This document shows, piece by piece, positions 6,735 to 14,025 of a stretch of 25,207 nt of DNA. Source of the DNA: Kiritimatiellia bacterium (GTDB taxonomy: Bacteria; Verrucomicrobiota; Kiritimatiellia; RFP12; UBA1067); NCBI GenBank assembly GCA_016303225.1, contig JAEDMC010000015.1, forward strand, positions 1 through 25,207. Direction: 5' to 3'. A program made the translations under genes and the position numbers. How positions within the stretch are numbered: the stretch's first letter is position 1; each line of letters starts with the position of its first letter. Below the pieces are notes generated by a model. It searched no databases and was not told the origin of the DNA. It saw only the letters and a program-made list of their open reading frames with translations.

Positions 6735-9542
6735 ATGAAAACCAAAATGTTTCTTGCGTCTGCCCTGATGGTTACGGGGCTGTCAGTCTTTGCCGTTGAA
6801 CCATGGGAGGATCCGTCCGTCAACGCGATCAACCGCCTGCCTGCTCGTGCGATTTCGATTCCGTGCGAAAAGGAGGACCTAGCCTTTGACATCCTGCAGA
6901 TGCGGCGTCCGAAGGAGACGTCTCGCTGGGTGATCTCGCTTAACGGCGAATGGGACTTCAAGTGGAAGAGCGCGACTTCCGTCGCCGACTGGGAGAAGTC
7001 CGGCAAGATCAAGGTGCCGTCCTGCTGGCAGCTGCAGGGCGAGTATGATCCGGCGCTCTACACCAACGTGCGGTATCCGATTGCGATGGATGCGCCGCGG
7101 GTGACGAAGGAGCCGGAGGACAAGAGCTGGACGGCGCACAAGTACCGCAATCCGGTCGGACTCTACACGACGACCTTCAAGCGTCCGTGGCGCTGGTGGT
7201 TCCGCAAGACGACGCTGCACTTCAACGGCGTGTCATCCGCGTTCAAGGTCCGTCTGAACGGCAAGGACGTCGGCTATTCCGAGGACAGCCGCCTGCCGGC
7301 GGAGTTCGATCTGACGCCGCATCTCAAGTGGTTTGGCGCGAACACGCTCGAGGTCGAGGTCTACAAGCACTGCGACGGCACGTACCTCGAGGACCAGGAC
7401 TTCTGGCGCCTTTCGGGCATCTTCCGCGACGTCTATCTCCTCTCCGAGCATAAGGACGCGCCGTTCGATCTTGTGGTCGAGACGCAGCTTTCGGACGACA
7501 TGAAGAGCGGCAAGTTCATCGTCCGCGACGAGAAGGGCAACGTCATCAAGGAACGGGACCTTCCCGAGGTGAAGCTCTGGTCGCCGGACTATCCGTACGT
7601 CTACATGACGCCGATCGAGCACAAATGGGGCTGGTGGATCTTCGGCGGCACCGACTACCGCGCCGTCACCTTCGGCTTCCGCAAGATCGAAATCAAGGAC
7701 TCTGTCCTCTACCTGAACGGCAAGCGGGTGCTGTTCAAGGGCACGAATCGCCACGAGATGCAGCCGGAGGGCGGTTACACCGTCACGCTGGCTGGCATGG
7801 AGAAGGACATTGAGATCTTCAAGGCGTTCAACGTGAATGCCGTGCGCACCTGTCATTATCCGGACGATCCGACGTGGTACGACCTTTGCGACCGCGAGGG
7901 CATCATGGTCGTCTGCGAGGCGAACATCGAGTCGCATGGCTACGGCTACGGGAAAGAGTCGCTTGCGCACCGGAAGGACTACCTGCAGAGCCATGTCGAA
8001 CGTGGCACGCGGATGGTCCAGACCTACCGCAACCATCCGTCGATCCTCATCTGGTCGCTCGGCAACGAGGCGGGCGACGGCGAGAACTTCACGGCCGAGC
8101 GCGCGGCGATGAAGGCGATCGACCCGACGCGTCCGATTCAGTACGAGCGCGCGGAGAACGGCGACAACACCGACATCATGTGCCCGATGTACACGTCGCC
8201 GTCCGGTTGCGAGAACTACGTGAAGAACGCGCCGAAGAAGCCGTTCGTGCTCTGCGAGTACACGCACGCGATGGGCAACTCCAACGGCGGCATCCAGGAG
8301 TACTGGGACCTCGCGGAGAAGTATCCGTCCTTCCAGGGCGGCTTCATCTGGGACTTCATGGACCAGGCGGTCTGGAAGACGGACGAAAAGGGCAAGTGGC
8401 TTGCTTACGGCGGCGACTTCGGGGACAAGCCCAACGACGACAACTTCAACTGCAACGGATGGTTCGACGCGCTCCGCAATCCGCATCCGGGCGCCTACGA
8501 GGTGAAACACGCCTATCAGGACATCCATTGCACGGCCTTCGACTTCAAGTCCGGCAAGGTGACCGTCCGGAACGGACACCTCTTCAAGCCGCTCGAGGAC
8601 TATACGTGCGAGTGGCAGGCGCTGAAGGCGGACGGTTCGCCGGCGGCGAAGGGCGAGTTCGACCTGAACGGACTCGAGCCGGGCGCAACGGCCGAGTTCG
8701 CGCTCGAGAAGTTCAGCGGCGACAGCGTCGTCCTCCGCTTCTACGGCGAAGAGGACGTCGAGGCGTGGGATTCCTTTGCGAAGCCGTTCGTGGCGAAGTC
8801 CGTCGGAAAGTCCGTGCCGTCGAATCAGCGTCCGGGAATGTTCAGGTTCAACCTCTGGCGCGCGCCGATCGACAATGACCGCGGCTGGAATATGCCGGAG
8901 GTCTGCAAGGTCTGGAAGGAGGCGACCGCGTCGCAGAAGCTGCCGGCGGGCGTGACGGAGAAGCTCTCCACCCAGGCGCTCGAGGACGGCTCGCTCCTCG
9001 TCGACTGGACGCTGACCGTGCCGAAAGGTCTGCCGCCGATTCCGCGAGTGGGGCTTACGTTCACCGTTCCGAAGACGGACAAGGTCGAGTACTTCGGCCT
9101 CGGGCCGTGGGAGAACTACTCCGATCGTGCGACCGCGGCGGTTCTCGGCGTCTACCGGGCGTCCGTCGGACTCGTCTCCGGTCTCGCCGATCCGAAGACC
9201 GGCACGATCGCGTATCCGGAGGACCGGCTCAATCCCGACAACTACACCGAGCCGGGCGAGCAGGGCTATCGGACGGGCTGCCGGCGGCTGAAGGTGGGCG
9301 ATGTCACGGTCGAGGCCGTGGACGCGCCGTTCGGCTTCAACGTGTGGCCGTATCCGCAGACGATGCTCGAGGGCAAGAAGCACCAGTGGGAGCTGAAGGC
9401 TGCGGACGAGCTCACCGTCAACATCGACGCGGCGCAGATGGGCGTCGGCGGCGACAACAGCTGGGGGGCGCGTCCGCATGCGAAGTACATGCTGGGCGAA
9501 GGCACCTATCATCTTGTTTTCACGATCAAGGGACTTAAGTAA
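6735..9542 (+). CDS. Secreted GH2 beta-galactosidase (LacZ family)
   Basis: The enzyme has 935 residues and hydrolyses terminal beta-galactosides. A signal peptide (MKTKMFLASALMVTGLSVFA, 1-20) points to the periplasm or beyond. Domains in order are the sugar-binding jelly roll (about 60-230, with the FNGVSSAFKVRLNGKDVGYSEDS stretch), a short immunoglobulin-like domain (about 235-320), the TIM barrel (about 320-600) and C-terminal LacZ domains with a domain-5 small-chain fold. Catalytic residues are visible: acid/base Glu445 in LGNEAGD and nucleophile Glu508 in CEYTHAMGNSNG. The GTNRHE motif is present. The second domain appears about 40 residues shorter than in typical LacZ. The start at 6735 is chosen from the signal peptide and the promoter spacing; an ATG at 6681 lies upstream of the promoter. 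It is the first gene of a closely spaced plus-strand run. Confidence 0.93.
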   Translation: MKTKMFLASALMVTGLSVFAVEPWEDPSVNAINRLPARAISIPCEKEDLAFDILQMRRPKETSRWVISLNGEWDFKWKSATSVADWEKSGKIKVPSCWQLQGEYDPALYTNVRYPIAMDAPRVTKEPEDKSWTAHKYRNPVGLYTTTFKRPWRWWFRKTTLHFNGVSSAFKVRLNGKDVGYSEDSRLPAEFDLTPHLKWFGANTLEVEVYKHCDGTYLEDQDFWRLSGIFRDVYLLSEHKDAPFDLVVETQLSDDMKSGKFIVRDEKGNVIKERDLPEVKLWSPDYPYVYMTPIEHKWGWWIFGGTDYRAVTFGFRKIEIKDSVLYLNGKRVLFKGTNRHEMQPEGGYTVTLAGMEKDIEIFKAFNVNAVRTCHYPDDPTWYDLCDREGIMVVCEANIESHGYGYGKESLAHRKDYLQSHVERGTRMVQTYRNHPSILIWSLGNEAGDGENFTAERAAMKAIDPTRPIQYERAENGDNTDIMCPMYTSPSGCENYVKNAPKKPFVLCEYTHAMGNSNGGIQEYWDLAEKYPSFQGGFIWDFMDQAVWKTDEKGKWLAYGGDFGDKPNDDNFNCNGWFDALRNPHPGAYEVKHAYQDIHCTAFDFKSGKVTVRNGHLFKPLEDYTCEWQALKADGSPAAKGEFDLNGLEPGATAEFALEKFSGDSVVLRFYGEEDVEAWDSFAKPFVAKSVGKSVPSNQRPGMFRFNLWRAPIDNDRGWNMPEVCKVWKEATASQKLPAGVTEKLSTQALEDGSLLVDWTLTVPKGLPPIPRVGLTFTVPKTDKVEYFGLGPWENYSDRATAAVLGVYRASVGLVSGLADPKTGTIAYPEDRLNPDNYTEPGEQGYRTGCRRLKVGDVTVEAVDAPFGFNVWPYPQTMLEGKKHQWELKAADELTVNIDAAQMGVGGDNSWGARPHAKYMLGEGTYHLVFTIKGLK

Positions 9543-10160
9543 ATGGCGAAGCTTCATTTGGGCGTTATGGGCTCCGGGTCGGGCTCGAACATGCAGTCAA
9601 TCGTCGATGCGATCGAGGCGGGAACGCTGGACGCGGAGATTAAGCTGGTCTTGGCGGACTTCCCGGACGCGAAGATTCTCGAACGGGCGAAGAAGCACAA
9701 CATCCCGTGTCAGTATCTCGACTGCGCGCCGTGGAAGACGAAGCTTGAGGGCGTCGCCGAAGACAAGTGCATCGAGCTCTTGAAGAACGCGGGCGTCGAT
9801 ACGGTCGCCCTCGCCGGCTTCATGCGCATCGTGAAACCGAAGCTGCTGGCGGCGTTCCCGAACCGGGTGCTGAACATTCATCCGGCGCTGTTGCCCGCGT
9901 TTCCGGGCGTCCACAGCTGGACGCAGGCGCTGGACTACGGCTGCAAGGTGGCGGGCGTCACCGTGCACTTCGTCGATGCGGGCACGGACTCCGGGCCGAT
10001 CATCGTCCAGAAGGCGGTTCCGGTCCTTGAGGATGACACGCCGGAGACGCTGCATGCCAGGATTCAGGTGCAAGAGCATCTGGCGTTTCCTGAAGCGCTG
10101 AACATTCTGGCTTCCGGCAAGTATCGCATTGAAGGACGGCGGGTTGTAATCGGAATGTAA
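9543..10160 (+). CDS. purN: Phosphoribosylglycinamide formyltransferase
   Basis: The 205-residue enzyme transfers a formyl group from 10-formyltetrahydrofolate to GAR, the third step of purine synthesis, in the cytoplasm. The N-terminal phosphate-binding loop GSGSGSN (10-16) is present. The catalytic triad matches E. coli PurN with a constant offset of five: Asn111 and His113 in NIHPALLPAFPG, and Asp149 in VDAGTDSGPI. Length is normal for the family. The ATG follows the beta-galactosidase stop codon directly with no gap, so the two are probably co-transcribed and coupled. No other purine genes are in view, so its place behind a glycosidase looks like rearrangement. Confidence 0.95.
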   Translation: MAKLHLGVMGSGSGSNMQSIVDAIEAGTLDAEIKLVLADFPDAKILERAKKHNIPCQYLDCAPWKTKLEGVAEDKCIELLKNAGVDTVALAGFMRIVKPKLLAAFPNRVLNIHPALLPAFPGVHSWTQALDYGCKVAGVTVHFVDAGTDSGPIIVQKAVPVLEDDTPETLHARIQVQEHLAFPEALNILASGKYRIEGRRVVIGM

Positions 10161-10208
10161 TGTGAGAATGTGGGAGTATGGGGATGAGAAAATGGGGAAC
10201 GTGCACGT
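10161..10208. repeat. Purine-rich degenerate 8-mer repeats in the purN-prenyltransferase gap
   Basis: The 48-bp gap is a G/A/T-rich series that can be read as degenerate 8-mers (GTGAGAAT, GTGGGAGT, ATGGGGAT, GAGAAAAT). It supplies only a weak ribosome-binding site (GGGGA) before the ATG at 10209. No terminator or promoter is seen. Confidence 0.4.
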
Positions 10209-11009
10209 ATGTCTGATGTTTTTTTGGCTCTAGTCGAACAAACGCTTGCCGAGGTGTTGCCATCTTTCCGTCCGGCAGTGCTCTCCGAGGCCATGCGCTA
10301 TGCCGTCGGGACGGGCGGCAAGCGGATTCGTCCGCTCGTGTGCCTCGCATCCGCAGTCGCTGTCGGTGGCAAGGCTGAGGACGCGAAGTATCCCGCCGCA
10401 GCGATCGAACTTCTCCACAACTATACCCTGATCCACGACGACCTGCCGGCGATGGACAACGACCGGGAGCGCCGTGGCAAACCGACGGTGTGGGTCAAGT
10501 TCGGTGAGGCGAACGCGATTCTCGCGGGCGACGCCCTGCTGGCGCTCGCCTATCAGGTCGCGGCGAAAGCGCCGCGGAACATCGCGGCGATTATTGACGT
10601 GCTGGGCGAGAAGGGCGTCGGTGTGGTACAGGGCCAGGTGGAAGACGTTTCATGTTCAAAGTTTGGGGTTTCGAAACCTCAAACGTCAAACCTCAAACCT
10701 CAAACGGACGACTTCATCTACCGCCATAAGACCGCCGACCTCTTCATTGCGGCGGCGGCGATGGGCGGGCTTGCTGGCGGTGGAAGCGACGCCGACGTTG
10801 CGGCGCTCAGGGAGTTTGCACTTAACCTCGGCCTGGCGTTTCAGTATGAAGACGATCTCCTCGACGGCGACGGGATTTATCCGCCGGAGGAGACCGAGCG
10901 GCTCGTCCACGAGACGACGGCAGCGGCCGTAGCGGCGCTCGACCAGTTGCCGTGCGACACGACATTTCTGCGCGAGCTCGCGCACAAGCTGATCGGACGA
11001 AAGGTTTGA
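10209..11009 (+). CDS. ispA: Short-chain polyprenyl diphosphate synthase (IspA type)
   Basis: The 266-residue cytoplasmic trans-prenyltransferase condenses isopentenyl diphosphate with allylic diphosphates to give geranyl or farnesyl diphosphate. It has GGKRIRP (36-42), the first Asp-rich motif DDLPAMD (77-83), the GDALLALAYQ helix, GQVED (142-146), the YRHKT motif (171-175) and the second Asp-rich motif DDLLD (215-219). It is about 30 residues shorter than E. coli IspA at the C-terminus. Between GQVED and YRHKT the stretch of about 148-168 is serine- and lysine-rich (SKFGVSKPQTSNLKPQT), encoded by a heptanucleotide repeat and a palindrome rather than conserved sequence; it adds about 8 residues over E. 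coli. Product chain length cannot be read from sequence alone. Its stop codon overlaps the proposed TTG start of the next gene. Confidence 0.92.
   Translation: MSDVFLALVEQTLAEVLPSFRPAVLSEAMRYAVGTGGKRIRPLVCLASAVAVGGKAEDAKYPAAAIELLHNYTLIHDDLPAMDNDRERRGKPTVWVKFGEANAILAGDALLALAYQVAAKAPRNIAAIIDVLGEKGVGVVQGQVEDVSCSKFGVSKPQTSNLKPQTDDFIYRHKTADLFIAAAAMGGLAGGGSDADVAALREFALNLGLAFQYEDDLLDGDGIYPPEETERLVHETTAAAVAALDQLPCDTTFLRELAHKLIGRKV
10661..10706. repeat. Heptanucleotide repeat and 24-bp palindrome inside the polyprenyl synthase gene
   Basis: Four heptamers follow each other at 10679-10706: TCAAACG, TCAAACC, TCAAACC, TCAAACG. They are preceded by GGTTTCGAAACC (10667-10678), extended by GTTTG (10661-10665) against CAAAC (10680-10684), giving a 12-bp stem with one G-T pair. 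The insert is in frame and fills a variable loop of the enzyme. Confidence 0.8.
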
Positions 11010-12070
11010 TTCTCAAGCATCGAGATACGGAAGTCCTGCGGTTTGACTGGGTGAAGCCGTTCGGCGTGAAGAACGTCGAGGTGAACTCCGCCGCCGAGCG
11101 ATTCCTGCCGCTTGCGTTCCGCGAGCATGTGCGGAAGGAGCCGGAATCGCTGCGGTACTGGCTGGAGGAGTGGCTGCTTCACCGCACGCCGCCGCTCAAA
11201 CGTCTCTCCGAATACTATGCCGCGCAAATTGCCGCGGCGATGAAGCTGCCGCACGTTCCCTACGACCTCGCGCAGTTCAAGCACCGGCTCTGCTCGACGT
11301 GTCCGCTCTTTACGAGCGACAAGACAGGCTTTCTCGCTGCACGGTATGTGCTCAACCGCGATCAGGCACGCGAGGATGTGCGTTTTGCCGACATCTTCTT
11401 CTTTGACGCGGTCATTTTCAATACCGACCGGCACCTCGGCAATTTCGGCTTTCTTGTCGACAACGACATCAACGAGCTCGCGGGTCTTGCGCCGATCTTC
11501 GACAACGGCTACAGCCTCTTTTCGCAGGCCATATCCGAGAATACGCAGGACAACGAGTTCAAGGATCTCCGCAAGTTCCTCGCCCGCAAGGAACCGAAGC
11601 TCTACGACCGCTGGCTGGATATTCCCGGCGGAGTGACGGATGCGATGGTTGACCGCCTAGTCGGGCTTGGCAAATTCGAGTTTAATCCGCATCCTGACTT
11701 CGTAATGCCGGACAATCGGCTAGATGTGATACAATATTTCCTGCAAAATCGCATCGCTAAAATTATCTGTTATCGCGAAAAGGCGGACAGATATTTGAGC
11801 ATACGCAGAAAAAATGACACAATAAATCCGATGATTTCTGACAAGTTGCTCAAGAAGGCAAAAGAAGCGGAAAACCTGCGTAATGAACTTAGGGCGACAT
11901 TGAAGTCATTTCCTCGGGCGAGAATTGACAAACTGGCGATTCTGTTTAAGACCTCAGAAATAACGATAAAACGTCAAATTAAGGCCTTGCAGGATGCTGG
12001 CGAGTTGAAGCGCGTAGGTTCGCGCAAGACTGGCTATTGGCAAGTGATTGAGAAAGGAAACGAAGCATGA
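11006..12070 (+). CDS. HipA-like kinase with missing central segment and C-terminal winged helix
   Basis: About 354 residues from TTG 11006; the start is uncertain because AAAGG lies almost directly against it and the frame stays open upstream. Residues 3-45 (LKHRDTEVLRFDWVKPFGVKNVE) look like the N-terminus of short HipA-domain proteins. The text then jumps from LLHRTPP to EYYAAQIAAAMKLPHVPYDL, a segment of the HipA C-lobe. The intervening part, where the family normally has its glycine-rich loop and ATP-binding lysine, appears deleted in frame. The catalytic NTDRHLGNFG and metal-binding IFDNGYSLF motifs remain. The last 80 residues, from an AT-richer stretch, form a winged helix ending RVGSRKTGYWQV, as in Fic- and AlbA-type proteins. 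HipA kinases phosphorylate targets such as GltX; activity here is doubtful. ATGA overlap joins it to the next gene. Confidence 0.6.
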   Translation: MILKHRDTEVLRFDWVKPFGVKNVEVNSAAERFLPLAFREHVRKEPESLRYWLEEWLLHRTPPLKRLSEYYAAQIAAAMKLPHVPYDLAQFKHRLCSTCPLFTSDKTGFLAARYVLNRDQAREDVRFADIFFFDAVIFNTDRHLGNFGFLVDNDINELAGLAPIFDNGYSLFSQAISENTQDNEFKDLRKFLARKEPKLYDRWLDIPGGVTDAMVDRLVGLGKFEFNPHPDFVMPDNRLDVIQYFLQNRIAKIICYREKADRYLSIRRKNDTINPMISDKLLKKAKEAENLRNELRATLKSFPRARIDKLAILFKTSEITIKRQIKALQDAGELKRVGSRKTGYWQVIEKGNEA

Positions 12071-14025
12071 AACGGTTGATGACGACACTGATGGCGCTTG
12101 GCGCGGCTTGGACGGTCTCGGCCGAGACGATCCTGCTCGAATGCGAGCAGTTTAAGAACCTCGGCGGATGGTCGATTGATTCGCAGTTCATCGACGAGAT
12201 GGGCTCGAGTTATCTCCTTGCGCATGGTCTCGGCAAGCCCGTCGCCGACGCGACGACGACGTTCGAGGTCAAGACGGCGGGGCGCTACAACGTTTACGTC
12301 AGAACCAAGAACTGGGTTTACAAGTGGCTTCCGCAAGGGCGCGGCAGGGCCGACGGGGCTGGAGCGTTCAAGCTTTCGGTTAACGGCGTTAAACTGCCGA
12401 ATCTGCTTGGCTGGCAGGGCAAGGGCGAATGGCTTTGGGTCAAGGCCGATGACGTGACGCTCAAGGCCGGTGCGAATACGGTCGCGATTTGCGATGTCAA
12501 TGGTTTCGACGGGCGTTGCGATGCGATTTGTTTTTCGACGGATTCGTCCGATGATGTTGATCCGGCCGGTCGGCCTTGTCTTAATTGGCTCGATGTTCGC
12601 CCGTTTTCAGCGATTGCGTGCAGCGGGTGCACCTATGACCTCTGCGTCGTGGGCGGAGGGATTGCCGGCATCTGCACGGCGATTTCGGCGGCGCGGCTCG
12701 GGCTCAAGGTCGCGCTTGTGCAGGACCGTCCGGTTTTGGGCGGCGCGAACTCGTCGGAGGTGCGCGTTCATTTGGGCGGCTACCAGAACCTTGGGCCGTA
12801 TCCGCGGCTCGGAGATGTCGTTGCCGAGATCGGGCCGAAGGCGGGCGGCAACGCGCAGCCGGCGGAACGGTACGAGGACGACCGCAAGCTGGCAGCGGTG
12901 AAGGCCGAGAAGAACATTGACCTGTTTCTCAACCAGCGCGTGACGAGTGTCTTCACGAATGAGCAGGGGCGCATTAACGCAGTCGGGGCCGTTCATACGC
13001 GGGACGGCGTTCATCGCCGCTTTGCCGCGCGGCTCTTCGCCGACTGCACGGGCGACGGGACGGTCGGCTATCTCGCAGGCGCGGACTACCGACTCGGACG
13101 CGAGTCGCGGGCGGAGACGGGCGAGAAGGACGCCGTCGACGTCGCCGACCGGCAGATTCTCGGCGCCTCGTGCCAGTGGTACGCAGAGAGAAAGAAGGTG
13201 AAGGTGATAGGTGAAGGTGGAGAGGGGGCCAAGGCCTTAACCGCTGAACCGCTGAACCGCTTAACCTTCCCCAATGAGCCGTGGATGATCAAGTTCAATG
13301 AGGAGGCGGTCGACTATGCGCTCAGGGGCGACTGGAACTGGGAAACGGGGATGAACCGCGACCAGCTCAAGGACTTCGAGACGGTGCGCGACTATGCGAT
13401 GCTGGTTGCGTATTCGAACTGGAACCACGTGAAGAACATCGGACCGCGCAAGGCGGAGTTCGCGGACGCCGAGCTCGTGTGGCTCGCGTATGTCGCAGGC
13501 AAGCGCGAGACGCGCCGGTTGATGGGCGACCACATCCTCACGTATGACGACGTCTTTGAGGAGCGCAAGTATCCGGATGGAACCTGCTGCACGACGTGGG
13601 CGATCGACCTTCATTATCCGATGCCCGCGAACCAGCGCAATTACGACGGCGAGCCGTTCCGGTCGATCTGCACGCACGACATGCACTATCCGTATCCGAT
13701 CCCGTACCGCTGCTTCTATTCGCGGAACGTGCCGAACCTCTTTATGGCGGGGCGCGACATTTCGGTCACGCACGTCGCGCTCGGGACGACGCGCGTCATG
13801 CGCACGCACGGCATGATGGGCGAGGTCGTCGGCATGGCGGCGTCGATCTGCAAGAAGCGCGGATGCGATCCGCGCGGCGTGTACGAGAAGCATCTGGACG
13901 AGCTCAAGGCGCTGATGACGAAGGGCGTCGGCCTCGGCAGGCCCCAGCCGCCGCAGAACTACAACTGCGGTGCATGCAAATTCCGCAAACCAACCGACAA
14001 TCCACACTACAAGGGAGGCAAGTGA
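12067..14025 (+). CDS. Secreted FAD-dependent oxidoreductase with N-terminal carbohydrate-binding-like domain
   Basis: The protein has 652 residues. A signal peptide (1-19, cleavage after VSA) is followed by a beta-sandwich domain (about 20-160; FEVKTAGRYNVYVRTKNW and WLWVKADDVTLKAGANTV), as found in malectin/CBM35-like modules. The FAD_oxidored domain (PF12831 type) starts near 190 with the dinucleotide-binding VVGGGIAGICTA (about 193-204), then VLGGANSSEVRVH, and ends with the second flavin motif NLFMAGRDISVTHVALGTTRVM. The substrate is unknown; the family often sits with glycan-degrading enzymes, so sugar oxidation is a reasonable inference. Residues about 375-400 are encoded by tandem repeats and are not conserved in character. 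The start ATG overlaps the upstream stop (ATGA) and has AAAGGA 10 nt upstream. The stop overlaps the next start (TGATG). Confidence 0.88.
   Translation: MKRLMTTLMALGAAWTVSAETILLECEQFKNLGGWSIDSQFIDEMGSSYLLAHGLGKPVADATTTFEVKTAGRYNVYVRTKNWVYKWLPQGRGRADGAGAFKLSVNGVKLPNLLGWQGKGEWLWVKADDVTLKAGANTVAICDVNGFDGRCDAICFSTDSSDDVDPAGRPCLNWLDVRPFSAIACSGCTYDLCVVGGGIAGICTAISAARLGLKVALVQDRPVLGGANSSEVRVHLGGYQNLGPYPRLGDVVAEIGPKAGGNAQPAERYEDDRKLAAVKAEKNIDLFLNQRVTSVFTNEQGRINAVGAVHTRDGVHRRFAARLFADCTGDGTVGYLAGADYRLGRESRAETGEKDAVDVADRQILGASCQWYAERKKVKVIGEGGEGAKALTAEPLNRLTFPNEPWMIKFNEEAVDYALRGDWNWETGMNRDQLKDFETVRDYAMLVAYSNWNHVKNIGPRKAEFADAELVWLAYVAGKRETRRLMGDHILTYDDVFEERKYPDGTCCTTWAIDLHYPMPANQRNYDGEPFRSICTHDMHYPYPIPYRCFYSRNVPNLFMAGRDISVTHVALGTTRVMRTHGMMGEVVGMAASICKKRGCDPRGVYEKHLDELKALMTKGVGLGRPQPPQNYNCGACKFRKPTDNPHYKGGK
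13194..13264. repeat. In-frame hexamer/octamer tandem repeats inside the FAD oxidoreductase gene
   Basis: The left half is GAAGGT, GAAGGT, GATAGGT, GAAGGT (13194-13218). The right half is GGCCTTAA, CCGCTGAA, CCGCTGAA, CCGCTTAA (13233-13264). They encode KKVKVIGEGGEGAKALTAEP, which interrupts otherwise family-like protein sequence between QWYAER and FPNEPWMIKFNEE. Confidence 0.75.

Noticed and set aside
7233..9557. 774-codon minus-strand frame opposite the beta-galactosidase
   Set aside because: The plus strand has an unmistakable GH2 enzyme; the reverse frame is an Arg/Val/Leu-rich shadow.
10161..10208. CRISPR-like or origin-like short repeats
   Set aside because: Units are only 7-9 nt, degenerate and without spacers; no DnaA boxes or cas genes are present.
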